Below are positions 35,952 through 44,345 of a stretch of 64,000 nt of DNA, piece after piece. The stretch comes from Chryseobacterium gilvum (GTDB lineage Bacteria > Bacteroidota > Bacteroidia > Flavobacteriales > Weeksellaceae). The position numbers and the translations under genes are program-made. The notes beneath the pieces are model-generated. The model was given only the letters and a program-made list of their open reading frames with translations. It had not been told where the DNA came from and ran no database searches. Location: contig NZ_JAOTEN010000001.1 of NCBI RefSeq assembly GCF_025628965.1, positions 992,001 to 1,056,000 on the forward strand, given 5' to 3'. How positions within the stretch are numbered: the stretch's first letter is position 1; every line of letters begins with the position of its first letter.

Positions 35952-37667
35952 TTAATCCAGATTTAAATCTTTTCTTACTTCTTCTATTTTTTCTTCCAGA
36001 GCTGTTAAAGTAGATTCGAAATCTTCTTTTGAGTGTAATGATTGTTTTACAGAAATGTAGAATTTGATTTTCGGCTCTGTTCCTGAAGGTCTTACGCACA
36101 CTTTTGTACCGTCCTGAGTATAGTAAATCAGTACGTTAGACTTTGGAATTTCATCCATTACGTGCTTTTTATTTTCAGACACCACAAAATTGGTCTGCTC
36201 TTTAAAATCTTTTACTTCTTCCACAAAAGAACCGGCGAGTTGCTTCGGAGGATTTTCGCGGAAATTTTTCATCATATTCTGAATTTCTTCGGCTCCGTCA
36301 CGTCCTTTTCTTACTAAATTTACCAAACCTTCATAATACATTCCGGTTTCCTGGTAAATTTCGATCAGGTATTCATACATCGTTTTTCCATTGGCTTTGC
36401 ACCACGCTGCGATTTCGCATGCTAAAATGATACTTCCGCAAGAATCTTTATCCCGTACAAAATCTCCCGTCATAAATCCGAAACTTTCTTCGCCTCCGCA
36501 AACAAACTTTTCCTGTCCTTCAAAATCACGGATCATTTTTCCGATCCATTTAAAACCGGTTAACCCAACTTTACAGTCAACCCCGAATTTTTCAGCAATA
36601 TCAAAGAAAATATCTGAAGTAACGATGGTAGAACCAATGAATTCTTTCCCGGTGATTTTTCCTTTCTTTTTCCACTGATCTAAAATATAGTAGGTAAGGA
36701 TGGTATTGCACTGGTTACCGTTCAGCAACTGGATTTCACCTTCCAGGTTTCTTACGGCAATTCCCAGTCTGTCTCCATCGGGATCTGTTCCGATAACAAT
36801 GTCTGCATTGGTGATTTTGGCAAGGTCTATTGCCATTTCCAGAGCTGCAGGCTCTTCCGGATTCGGAGAATCTACCGTCGGGAAATTTCCGCTTGGGATC
36901 ATCTGCTCTTTTACAAGGTCTATTTTTTTAAAGCCTGCTTTTTCCAGAGCTCCGGGAACTGTGGCATACGTTGTCCCGTGAATTGAGGTAAAAACAATAT
37001 TTAAATTTTCTTTCCCAACGTTCTGATATGATGAATTTTCTATACAGGCATCAATGTAAATATCATCCTGCTCCTCCCCGATCCATTCGATCAAATCATC
37101 ATTTCCTTCAAATTTAATATCTTCAAATTTTACGGAATACACTTCATTGATGATGGCTTCGTCATGTGGCGGCACAATTTGCGCACCATCATTCCAGTAC
37201 ACCTTATAACCGTTGTATTCTGGCGGATTGTGAGATGCGGTCAATACGATTCCCCCGTTGCATTTTTTATCGCGAACCGTGAAAGACAATTCAGGAGTTG
37301 GTCTGTGATTTTTAAAAAGAAGGACTTTGATTCCGTTTGCCGTTAATACATCGGCGACCAATTTTCCAAATTCTCTGGAGTTATTTCTTACATCATAAGC
37401 AATTGCAACTTTAATTTCTTCCCCTGCAAATTGCTGAAGCATATAATTTGCAAGTCCTTGTGTTGCCTGACCTAATGTATATTTATTTAAACGATTTGTT
37501 CCGACACCCATAATTCCGCGCATTCCCCCGGTTCCGAATTCCAGGGATCTGTAAAAAGAATCTTCCAGGTCGGGAGAATTGCCCTCAATTAATAATTGAA
37601 CAGCATCTACGGTTTCTTTATCAAAGGTAGCGGTGAGCCAAAGTTTTGCTTTTTCTAATGTTGTCAT
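35952..37667 (-). CDS. Phosphosugar mutase (phosphoglucomutase/phosphomannomutase)
   Basis: The 571-residue alpha-D-phosphohexomutase has the phosphoserine loop LTASHNPPEYNGYKVYW, the metal-binding GTDPDGDRLGIAVR, the sugar-binding GGEESFGF and the phosphate-binding CVRPSGTEPKIKFYIS. It interconverts glucose 1- and 6-phosphate and probably the mannose equivalents, feeding nucleotide-sugar synthesis in the cytoplasm. The length fits the long PGM2-like group. It is followed by the lipoprotein gene after 8 bp and preceded by the DUF2807 gene at 67 bp. Substrate preference (glucose or mannose) is uncertain. Confidence 0.92.
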   Translation of the reverse strand: MTTLEKAKLWLTATFDKETVDAVQLLIEGNSPDLEDSFYRSLEFGTGGMRGIMGVGTNRLNKYTLGQATQGLANYMLQQFAGEEIKVAIAYDVRNNSREFGKLVADVLTANGIKVLLFKNHRPTPELSFTVRDKKCNGGIVLTASHNPPEYNGYKVYWNDGAQIVPPHDEAIINEVYSVKFEDIKFEGNDDLIEWIGEEQDDIYIDACIENSSYQNVGKENLNIVFTSIHGTTYATVPGALEKAGFKKIDLVKEQMIPSGNFPTVDSPNPEEPAALEMAIDLAKITNADIVIGTDPDGDRLGIAVRNLEGEIQLLNGNQCNTILTYYILDQWKKKGKITGKEFIGSTIVTSDIFFDIAEKFGVDCKVGLTGFKWIGKMIRDFEGQEKFVCGGEESFGFMTGDFVRDKDSCGSIILACEIAAWCKANGKTMYEYLIEIYQETGMYYEGLVNLVRKGRDGAEEIQNMMKNFRENPPKQLAGSFVEEVKDFKEQTNFVVSENKKHVMDEIPKSNVLIYYTQDGTKVCVRPSGTEPKIKFYISVKQSLHSKEDFESTLTALEEKIEEVRKDLNLD

Positions 37668-37734
37668 ATTATATTTTGTAGCTTTTATCGTTTATAATTT
37701 AATTCTAAATTAGGGATTTTTTCCTTACCGTAAT

Positions 37735-38436
37735 TTATTCCAGTCTTTTATTCTCAACTTTGGTCGTCTTATCCATTTTAAACACGCGAATCGGATCGTT
37801 ATAATATAAAAACTTCGCAGTATTTTTAACAGTTCCTTTCAAAGTATCTTTTACATTGACTTCTGCATAATTGCCGTTCTTAGAATCTATGTTTAGATTA
37901 ACAATCTTCCAGTACGGTGCGATCAGACTTGCCGTATCTGAGATTTTGATAACAGCATCTTTGGTTTCACCTAAAAAATTGGCGCGGCTCCTGTTCAGCA
38001 TTTCTATTTCGGCTCTTCTCGTATTTAAGGAACCCATGAAAGTAGCGTTGTTTTTTAAGTTCAGTTTAAAATTATCGGTTTTTATTTCGCTAGAAATATT
38101 CATCTCTACAGAATCTGCGAGCGACACTTTTTCAAGGTTGTATTTGGAATAAATCGTTACATTATAAAAATCTACTCCTTTTGTACCTCTGTTTTCTTTG
38201 ATGGAAAGTGTTTTATCATCTACATCAATATCAAGATTATCAGCAACATTGGGATAGGTTTCCAGTTCTACAAAATTTTTAGGGCCTCTTGCGTAAAACA
38301 CCCGGAACTTACCTTCCAAATCTACATTTGAAAAATCTTCAATATCAATATCTTTTTTTTCAATGTTGCCTTTCGGAGAAATTTTACCGCAGGAAATAAC
38401 CGCTAAAAACGGCACTAAAAAAAATATTTTTTTCAT
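37735..38436 (-). CDS. DUF2807 (GIN-domain) lipoprotein
   Basis: The 233-residue protein has a lipoprotein signal (lipobox VISC, Cys16) and a putative auto-transporter adhesin head GIN domain. This is a beta-helix-like region with regular short strands (DFSNVDLEGKFRVFY ... NFKLNLKNNATFMGSLNTR). Such proteins are common in Bacteroidota and of unknown function. The start is one base past the stop of the glycosyltransferase gene upstream, so translation is probably coupled. It belongs to the run ending with kdsB. Confidence 0.85.
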   Translation of the reverse strand: MKKIFFLVPFLAVISCGKISPKGNIEKKDIDIEDFSNVDLEGKFRVFYARGPKNFVELETYPNVADNLDIDVDDKTLSIKENRGTKGVDFYNVTIYSKYNLEKVSLADSVEMNISSEIKTDNFKLNLKNNATFMGSLNTRRAEIEMLNRSRANFLGETKDAVIKISDTASLIAPYWKIVNLNIDSKNGNYAEVNVKDTLKGTVKNTAKFLYYNDPIRVFKMDKTTKVENKRLE

Positions 38437-38437
38437 G

Positions 38438-39388
38438 TTAAATCACTTCGTCAATATTATAATTTTTATGCTCTCTGTTGGTTCTGATGATCATTTCGCC
38501 TAAAAACCCTGCGATGAAAAGCAAAGTTCCCATCAACATCATCGTTAAAGCAATGAAAAACCAGGGGTTATTGGTAATTAAATGTCCGTAAATCCCTCTT
38601 GCGACATCAATTAATTTTGAAACTCCGAGCCAAAGTGCCGATAAAAACCCGATGATGAACATTAAAGTTCCCACCGCTCCGAAAAAATGCATCGGTCTTC
38701 CTCCGAAACGGCTTACAAACCAAAGGGTTACCAAATCTAAAAATCCTCTCACAAATCTTTCGGTACCGAATTTTGAGGTTCCGTACGGTCTTGCCTGATG
38801 CGGAACTTCCTTTTCAGTAATTTTTCTGAAACCCGCATTAGCCGCTAAAACAGGAATATAACGGTGCATATCTCCATACACATCGATGGACTTTACAACC
38901 TGTTTTTTATAGGCTTTGAGACCACAATTAAAATCATGAAGATAAACTCCTGAAACTTTTCTTGCCGCTGCATTAAAGAGTTTTGAAGGGATATTTTTGG
39001 TCATTACGTTATCAAAACGTTTCTTTTTCCATCCGGAAACAATGTCGTACTGATCCTCTGTCACCATTTTGTAGAGTTCAGGAATTTCTTCCGGAAAATC
39101 CTGTAAATCAGCATCCATCGTGATAATTACATCACCGTTTACTCGTTCAAAAGCAGCGTGCAGCGCTTGTGATTTTCCATAATTCCTGGAAAATTTTATT
39201 CCGTGAATCTGTGGGTGCTGTACTTTTAAATTTTCAATAATACTCCACGAAAGGTCTGTACTTCCATCATCGATAAACCAAACTTCGTACGATAAGCCGT
39301 TGGTTTTGCAGACGTGATCTATTCTGGTGAAAAGCTCTTCTAAAGATTCTTCTTCATTAAGTAACGGAATAACTATGGATAAATTCAT
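38438..39388 (-). CDS. Family 2 glycosyltransferase with C-terminal membrane helices (DPM1/ArnC-like)
   Basis: The 316-residue protein has an N-terminal GT-A domain with WFIDDGSTD (nucleotide-binding aspartates D40 and D41) and ITMDADLQDFPEEI (metal-binding DxD-like). Two C-terminal membrane helices (about 230-255 and 270-300) follow. This layout is that of polyprenyl-phosphate glycosyltransferases, which load a sugar on undecaprenyl phosphate for later transfer outside the membrane. It would be a suitable donor for GT-C proteins such as those at 15-20 kb; that link is inference. The upstream DUF4199 stop is 18 bp away and the downstream DUF2807 start 1 bp away. Confidence 0.9.
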   Translation of the reverse strand: MNLSIVIPLLNEEESLEELFTRIDHVCKTNGLSYEVWFIDDGSTDLSWSIIENLKVQHPQIHGIKFSRNYGKSQALHAAFERVNGDVIITMDADLQDFPEEIPELYKMVTEDQYDIVSGWKKKRFDNVMTKNIPSKLFNAAARKVSGVYLHDFNCGLKAYKKQVVKSIDVYGDMHRYIPVLAANAGFRKITEKEVPHQARPYGTSKFGTERFVRGFLDLVTLWFVSRFGGRPMHFFGAVGTLMFIIGFLSALWLGVSKLIDVARGIYGHLITNNPWFFIALTMMLMGTLLFIAGFLGEMIIRTNREHKNYNIDEVI

Positions 39389-39406
39389 TTAATCTGTATA
39401 AAAAAA

Positions 39407-39985
39407 TTATTGTTGGCTGGTTCTGGTTCTGAAAAACGCTCCGAAAAATAGTGACAAAACTAAGTAAAATATAAGTATTGCGGCAAAATATCCTGAAAAA
39501 TGACTTGCTGTCAACATATCTTTTCCTTTTATTCTTTCGGGAGCAAAACTCTGTACCCTTTCTTTGTATTTTTTGTCGAGATCATCAATATCTTCCTGCG
39601 CTTTCAGCATTTTTTTTGCCTTTGAATATTCAGAATCCAATTCAGCTCTTTGTCTTTCAACATATTGATAATTAAGAAGTTTCTTTGCATCTGTATCTAC
39701 AAAATTTAAAAAGGAAAAAATACTGATTACCGATAAAAAACCACCTGTAAACATGGGTACAAATGCTCTTTTAAAGGCATCTTTAAAACTCATTCGATGA
39801 TGATTCCAATACGATTTTACTGACCAAAATGCGGTTAAAGCATATAAAACCGGTAAAACAAAAGCATTCACCTTCAGAGAAGTTTCAAAATAAGTAATTC
39901 CTGAGAAAAAATAGTATACTATAAAGAAAATCAGCATGGTAACTCCAAATAGTATGATTCCTAACGTAACGGGACTTTTAGTCAT
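39407..39985 (-). CDS. DUF4199 membrane protein
   Basis: The 192-residue protein has four predicted membrane helices (about 8-30, 38-55, 72-95, 160-185) with a helical cytoplasmic or periplasmic loop rich in charged residues between the third and fourth. It matches the DUF4199 pattern, with the SFKDAFKRAF segment between helices. The function is unknown; the family often sits directly before a DPM1-like GT2 gene in Bacteroidota, as here (18 bp). It is the first gene of the long minus-strand run that ends at kdsB. Confidence 0.85.
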   Translation of the reverse strand: MTKSPVTLGIILFGVTMLIFFIVYYFFSGITYFETSLKVNAFVLPVLYALTAFWSVKSYWNHHRMSFKDAFKRAFVPMFTGGFLSVISIFSFLNFVDTDAKKLLNYQYVERQRAELDSEYSKAKKMLKAQEDIDDLDKKYKERVQSFAPERIKGKDMLTASHFSGYFAAILIFYLVLSLFFGAFFRTRTSQQ

Positions 39986-40106
39986 ATTTTTTAATCTTAG
40001 AAAAAATCAAGAAAAATATTGCGCTAAATTTCAGATGTTTAGCTTCAATAAAGGGTTTTCATGATGATTTTTCTGTCATATTATTTTCAAATTTATAATT
40101 AATTCC

Positions 40107-40114
40107 TATATTTG
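40107..40114 (+). promoter_or_regulatory. -7 promoter element of the SRP RNA gene
   Basis: TATATTTG is an exact TAnnTTTG match ending 5 bp before the first paired base of the SRP RNA, the right distance for its transcription start. Confidence 0.75.
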
Positions 40115-40118
40115 CAGC

Positions 40119-40211
40119 GGCAAGTCCTACACAACCAGCTCCTAAGAACCCTCCAGGGTGGGAACGCAGCAAAGGTAATTGGTCGTAGCGGTGTGATGTA
40201 GGTAGCTTGCC
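40119..40211 (+). ncRNA. ffs: Small signal recognition particle RNA (4.5S-type)
   Basis: A 93-nt RNA forms a long hairpin: GGCAAG (40119-40124) pairs with CTTGCC (40206-40211), and inner segments (TCCTACAC with GTGATGTAGG-type pairs) extend it. The apical region has CCAGGGTGGGAACGCAGCAAAGG (given here in parts), carrying the GGAA tetraloop and the GCAGCA side bulge that bind Ffh. It targets membrane and secreted proteins during translation. An exact promoter lies just upstream and a T-run follows at 40213. Confidence 0.92.
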
Positions 40212-40226
40212 ATTTTTTTTATTTAT

Positions 40227-40273
40227 AAATTAAGAGATTAAGATGATTTTGAAATTACTTAATCTCTTAATTT
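40227..40273. terminator. Long intrinsic terminator between ffs and the MBL hydrolase gene
   Basis: A perfect 16-bp stem (40227-40242 with 40258-40273) is preceded by A/T runs and followed by T. It serves the minus-strand hydrolase operon and could back up ffs termination. Confidence 0.85.
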
Positions 40274-40278
40274 TTTTG

Positions 40279-40965
40279 TTATATATCGAAGCTTTCACCC
40301 AGTTTTGGAAGAATCAGTTCTACATTTTTATCACCAAAATTCTTCACTGCAGTTTCATGATCAATCTCAATAGCTGGGAAAGTATCAAAATGGCATCCGA
40401 TTACTTTTGGCGTCTTCAATAATTCTGAAGCTGCAAAAGCCGCCTTTCTTGAGCACATCGTGTAATGTCCACCAATCGGCAGGATGGATAAATCTAAATT
40501 TCCGTATAACTGCGGAAATAACTGCATATCTGCCATTACTCCTGTATCTCCCGCTAAATAAACATTTTTGCCTTCAGGAAGCCTGAAAATATATCCTACA
40601 GGAACTCCGCCATAACTTCCGTCAGGAAAGGAACTCGTATGATGAGCCGGAACCATTGAAATTTTAAGATCATCAATTTTTGCCGATCCTCCCAAATTAA
40701 CATCATCTTTATTTTTTGCATTTTTGAAGTAAGTACAGATTTCAGGCTGGCCGATGATTGTTGCTTCAGGATAATGTTGCAAAACTTCTTCTACGTCTGC
40801 AATATGATCACCGTGTGCGTGGGTCAATAGAATATAATCGATTTTCTGAGCCGATATATTAAACCCTGATTCCGCTTTTTTGTAATTGTAAAAAGGGTCA
40901 CACAAAATGGTTTTGTCTTTATAGGTAAACAAAAAACAGTTTTGTCCTAAGTATTGTATTTTCAT
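40279..40965 (-). CDS. Metal-dependent hydrolase of the UPF0173 MBL-fold family
   Basis: The 228-residue protein is a small metallo-beta-lactamase-fold enzyme. The HxHxDH motif is seen in LTHAHGDHI, and later metal ligands in PAHHTSSF, LAGDTG and IGCHFDTFPAIE. The starting block MKIQYLGQNCFLF is typical of UPF0173. No substrate is known for the family. It is the last gene of menB - menA - membrane peptide - hydrolase, 18 bp after the small membrane protein, so it is probably co-expressed with menaquinone synthesis. Confidence 0.9.
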   Translation of the reverse strand: MKIQYLGQNCFLFTYKDKTILCDPFYNYKKAESGFNISAQKIDYILLTHAHGDHIADVEEVLQHYPEATIIGQPEICTYFKNAKNKDDVNLGGSAKIDDLKISMVPAHHTSSFPDGSYGGVPVGYIFRLPEGKNVYLAGDTGVMADMQLFPQLYGNLDLSILPIGGHYTMCSRKAAFAASELLKTPKVIGCHFDTFPAIEIDHETAVKNFGDKNVELILPKLGESFDI

Positions 40966-40983
40966 TTTTAATTTATTTATTAT

Positions 40984-41268
40984 TTAATCAATTTTTACTG
41001 CTCCGAAATTAAAATAATATACCAAGTATAAACAAAAAGTGATTATTAAAATCTGGATAATTAAAATAGTTTTGTTAGGTTTTATTTTTTTTCTTATAAT
41101 GGATCCTGAAATTATGGAATTGATCAGCAATACTATTCCTAAAATTATAGGCAATATATCAAGTTCTGATACCAACAATCCGTTGAATAATTCTGTTACT
41201 AAAAGCAAAACAAAGATTATCAGTGAAATAACGGATAACCACGAAAAAATTTTATACAGAGTATTCAT
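40984..41268 (-). CDS. Small three-helix membrane protein
   Basis: The 94-residue protein is nearly all hydrophobic, with three predicted membrane helices (about 5-28, 38-58, 68-88) separated by short polar turns, one holding RKKIKPNK. I do not recognise a family. It sits 6 bp after menA and 18 bp before the UPF0173 hydrolase gene, so it is almost certainly translated from the menBA transcript. It is similar in size to hypothetical proteins that fill flavobacterial operons. Confidence 0.65.
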   Translation of the reverse strand: MNTLYKIFSWLSVISLIIFVLLLVTELFNGLLVSELDILPIILGIVLLINSIISGSIIRKKIKPNKTILIIQILIITFCLYLVYYFNFGAVKID

Positions 41269-41274
41269 TTGAAC

Positions 41275-42204
41275 TTAACTGAAAAAATTGAGCCCGATTG
41301 CCGTCATTACCGCCATCATGAGAGTGAGAATTCCCACCTGTTTCAGAAACGGGTCGAGCTGTCTCGGTTCTTTTACCTCCATGATTTTTCTTCTGACTTT
41401 GGAAAACGGAATCAGAAGAATCATGACAATAAAAACGTAGTACTTCTGGGTTTGTATAAAACCGTTAACTCCCAGAAATATAAGAATCAGAATTAATGGA
41501 AACTGCAGTAAAACCATTTCATAAATCATTGCATTTCTGAAACCTATCCGCAAGGCAAAGCTTTTCTTGCCGGATAATCTGTCGCTTTCAATATCTCTCA
41601 TATTATTGAGGTTAAGAACGGCCATGCTCATCATTCCCACCGCAGTTCCGGGGAGTAATATATCCCAGTTGAACGATTTTGTAAATAGAAAATAACTTCC
41701 GCAAACCGAAACCAATCCAAAGAAAATAAAGACAAAAAGATCTCCCAATCCCATATATCCGTAAGGTTTTTTACCAACGGTATATCCAATTGCCGCTAAA
41801 ATGCTTGCTGCGCCTAATCCTATGAAAATATAAAATTCTTTCATATAATTTGGCACAAAAGCAACGTATAAAAGCATAACAGTAGCAAGTAAAGACAGTG
41901 CTGCAAATACAATCACGGCATTTCTCATTTGCTTTGCAGAGATTTTTCCTGATGCCACTGCTCTGGCTTCTGCTTCGGTGGCTCTTATTGCATCGGTACC
42001 TTTTATCCCATCACCGTAATCATTGGCGTAATTGGATAAAATCTGGTATAAAAGCGTCACTAAAATAGCCAAAGCAAAAATTCTCCAGTCCCATATTCCA
42101 CCTTCTCCCCAAAGTCTCCATTTGGCAATAAAAGATCCCATAATGATTCCGCTCAGGGAAAGCGGTAAAGTTCTCAGCCTTGCGGCTTTTATCCAATCTT
42201 TCAT
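41275..42204 (-). CDS. menA: 1,4-dihydroxy-2-naphthoate polyprenyltransferase
   Basis: The 309-residue UbiA-family protein has about eight membrane helices. The first aspartate-rich motif is in NYANDYGDGIKGTD and the second in NNMRDIESDRLSGKKS, the two sites that bind Mg-prenyl diphosphate. It joins a polyprenyl chain to 1,4-dihydroxy-2-naphthoate to give demethylmenaquinone in the inner membrane. It follows menB by 40 bp on the same strand, which settles the MenA assignment over other UbiA members. Confidence 0.94.
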   Translation of the reverse strand: MKDWIKAARLRTLPLSLSGIIMGSFIAKWRLWGEGGIWDWRIFALAILVTLLYQILSNYANDYGDGIKGTDAIRATEAEARAVASGKISAKQMRNAVIVFAALSLLATVMLLYVAFVPNYMKEFYIFIGLGAASILAAIGYTVGKKPYGYMGLGDLFVFIFFGLVSVCGSYFLFTKSFNWDILLPGTAVGMMSMAVLNLNNMRDIESDRLSGKKSFALRIGFRNAMIYEMVLLQFPLILILIFLGVNGFIQTQKYYVFIVMILLIPFSKVRRKIMEVKEPRQLDPFLKQVGILTLMMAVMTAIGLNFFS

Positions 42205-42244
42205 ATTTATAATTGATAATGATCGTTAACGACCAATTATATTT

Positions 42245-43081
42245 TTAAGATATCCATTGATCTTTTCCGAAATCAGGCTTTCTTTTTTCAAGAAACGCGT
42301 TTCTGCCTTCTTTCGCTTCTTCGGTCATATAGGCTAAACGGGTTGCTTCCCCTGCGAAAATCTGTTGACCCACCATTCCGTCATCAGTTAAATTCATGGC
42401 AAATTTCAGCATTCTGATAGAGGTAGGAGATTTTGCTAAGATTTCCTGAGCCCATTCGTATGCAGTATCTTCCAGCTCGTCGTGAGGAATTACGGCATTC
42501 ACCATTCCCATCTCCAGAGCTTCCTGAGCAGAATAGTTTCTTCCTAAAAAGAAAATTTCACGTGCTTTTTTCTGTCCGACCATTTTAGCCAAATAAGCAG
42601 AACCATATCCTCCGTCAAAGCTTGTAACGTCTGCATCAGTCTGCTTAAAGATCGCATGTTCTTTACTGGCTAAAGTCAGATCACAAACAACATGAAGTGA
42701 ATGTCCTCCGCCAACTGCCCATCCCGGAACTACCGCAATTACTGCTTTCGGCATAAAACGGATTAAACGCTGAACTTCTAAAATATTTAAACGGTGTCTT
42801 CCGTCGTCTCCTACGTAGCCTTGATGGCCTCTTGCTTTCTGGTCTCCGCCGCTGCAGAAAGCCCAACCTCCATCTTTAGAACTTGGCCCTTCTCCGGAAA
42901 GTAAAACGACACCTATTGAAGAATCTTCGTAAGCGTCATAAAATGCATCGTATAGTTCTGAAGTTGTTTTGGGCCTGAAAGCATTCCGTACTTCTGGTCT
43001 GTTGAATGCAATCCTTGCTACACCATTACATTTTTTATACGTTATATCTTTGTATTCTTTAACGGTTTTCCACTCGATCAT
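42245..43081 (-). CDS. menB: 1,4-dihydroxy-2-naphthoyl-CoA synthase
   Basis: The 278-residue crotonase-fold protein has the MenB-specific segments AFCSGGDQKARGHQGYVGDDGRHR (read in parts) and VPGWAVGGGHSLHVVCDLT. TDADVTSFDGGYGSAYLAK and the C-terminal PDFGKDQW are also present. It closes the second ring of menaquinone by cyclising o-succinylbenzoyl-CoA. It heads the menB-menA operon; an exact -7 element lies 18 bp before the ATG. Confidence 0.96.
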   Translation of the reverse strand: MIEWKTVKEYKDITYKKCNGVARIAFNRPEVRNAFRPKTTSELYDAFYDAYEDSSIGVVLLSGEGPSSKDGGWAFCSGGDQKARGHQGYVGDDGRHRLNILEVQRLIRFMPKAVIAVVPGWAVGGGHSLHVVCDLTLASKEHAIFKQTDADVTSFDGGYGSAYLAKMVGQKKAREIFFLGRNYSAQEALEMGMVNAVIPHDELEDTAYEWAQEILAKSPTSIRMLKFAMNLTDDGMVGQQIFAGEATRLAYMTEEAKEGRNAFLEKRKPDFGKDQWIS

Positions 43082-43098
43082 CCTGTAAAAATTTTCCC

Positions 43099-43106
43099 CA
43101 AAGATA
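43099..43106 (-). promoter_or_regulatory. -7 promoter element of menB-menA
   Basis: On the minus strand TATCTTTG is an exact TAnnTTTG match 17 bp before the menB ATG. Confidence 0.65.
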
Positions 43107-43222
43107 AGGAATTACAGAGAATTTTAAGATTGAATTGTAAGGTTTGTACTGCAAAATACGATGAAATTTTAAAGGTTTACAGCTGAGCTTTTATTTCGAT
43201 TAATGTAAAAACGTTTTTGCAT

Positions 43223-43255
43223 AAAAAAACCGAAACATTTTGTTCCGGTTTTTTT
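43223..43255 (-). terminator. Intrinsic terminator of the gyrA-TPR operon
   Basis: A 10-bp stem (43223-43232 with 43246-43255) flanked by A and T runs lies 18 bp after the TPR gene stop on the minus strand. Confidence 0.8.
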
Positions 43256-43273
43256 TTACTATTTAATTAAAAA

Positions 43274-44320
43274 TTATTTTGGCTGTTTGGCTTGAAGTTC
43301 AGCTTCTTTCGCTTTCATTTCATTCATCTTTGGCTGATTTTTAGTAATTCCATAGATTTCTCTCAGCATAGAAACAGCGTCAATATTTTCAGGATTAGAC
43401 TGGTACCATTTCTCAGCTAAAGGCAATGCTTTATTAAATCGCTCTCTTCTGGCTTCGATTAATTTGGTAGCTTCATCAGGATTTGATTTTCTTATCGCAT
43501 TAATGCTCTCAACTGCTTTTGCATCATCACCGATAGTGGTATATACTAAATTTTGATAAGCATTATTTAACAGCTTAGGATCATTAGCAACGAGACTGAT
43601 TGATTTTTGGAATGAAGCAATAGCATCAGCTTCAGTCGCAGGATTTTTTGACTGTAAAACCCCTAAATTATACCAATTGGTAGCATCATTAGGATTTTTT
43701 GTCAACTGCTCTTTCAAATTAGCCATGAATTTGTCAGTATTTCCTGAAGCATACAAAGCTGATCCTTGATATTCTTTTAATTTAGCATTGTTTGGATATT
43801 TAGCTAATCCTTTTTCAATAATTGCTAAGGCTTCATCGTTTTTCTTAGCATTAATAAGTAATGCAGATAAATTTTCATACAGTTCGGGTTCTATGCTTTT
43901 TGTCTGCTCGGATTTAAAATCTGAATAATCTTTAGCAGATTTGCTTTTCAAAAGTTCCCAGGTATTTTTGTCGTATGCGGAAACCTGGCCCGTTTTATTA
44001 TCTTTTGCCGTATAGTTGGTCTGCACACCGGTATAACCTGAATTGATCAATTCTGTGTAGATCTTGATCGCTTCATCTACATTATTGGCTAATGCATAAT
44101 TTAAACCTGCATAATACATGTAGACCTTATCGTCCTGACCGCTTGTTTTTAATAAATTATACACTTCTAAAAACTTCGGCGCTGCAACAGCATAGTTTTT
44201 TGCGTTGTAAGCATCCATTGCTGCTTTATTAGAAGCCTGTATCTGAGCATTTGCATCTTGCTTCTGTCCGAAAACAAATGCTGACGCTACGATAGATATA
44301 CCTAAAATTAGCTTTTTCAT
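43274..44320 (-). CDS. Secreted tetratricopeptide-repeat protein
   Basis: The 348-residue protein has a signal peptide (MKKLILGISIVASAFVFGQ) and an all-helical body with several TPR units (AAMDAYNAKNYAVAAPKFLEVY, KNDEALAIIEKGLAKYPNNA, NDATNWYNLGVLQSKNPATE). Such repeats bind other proteins; it probably acts in the periplasm. It starts 25 bp after the gyrA stop on the same strand, so it is likely co-transcribed with gyrA. The function is unknown. Confidence 0.88.
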   Translation of the reverse strand: MKKLILGISIVASAFVFGQKQDANAQIQASNKAAMDAYNAKNYAVAAPKFLEVYNLLKTSGQDDKVYMYYAGLNYALANNVDEAIKIYTELINSGYTGVQTNYTAKDNKTGQVSAYDKNTWELLKSKSAKDYSDFKSEQTKSIEPELYENLSALLINAKKNDEALAIIEKGLAKYPNNAKLKEYQGSALYASGNTDKFMANLKEQLTKNPNDATNWYNLGVLQSKNPATEADAIASFQKSISLVANDPKLLNNAYQNLVYTTIGDDAKAVESINAIRKSNPDEATKLIEARRERFNKALPLAEKWYQSNPENIDAVSMLREIYGITKNQPKMNEMKAKEAELQAKQPK

Positions 44321-44345
44321 AGTAACAATTTTAAATTTATATTAA

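Noticed and set aside
35944..36099. N-terminal extension of the TPR-like lipoprotein by 52 residues
   Set aside because: The extension lies in the coding region of the mutase in another frame, is highly basic, and would bury a clear lipoprotein signal peptide.
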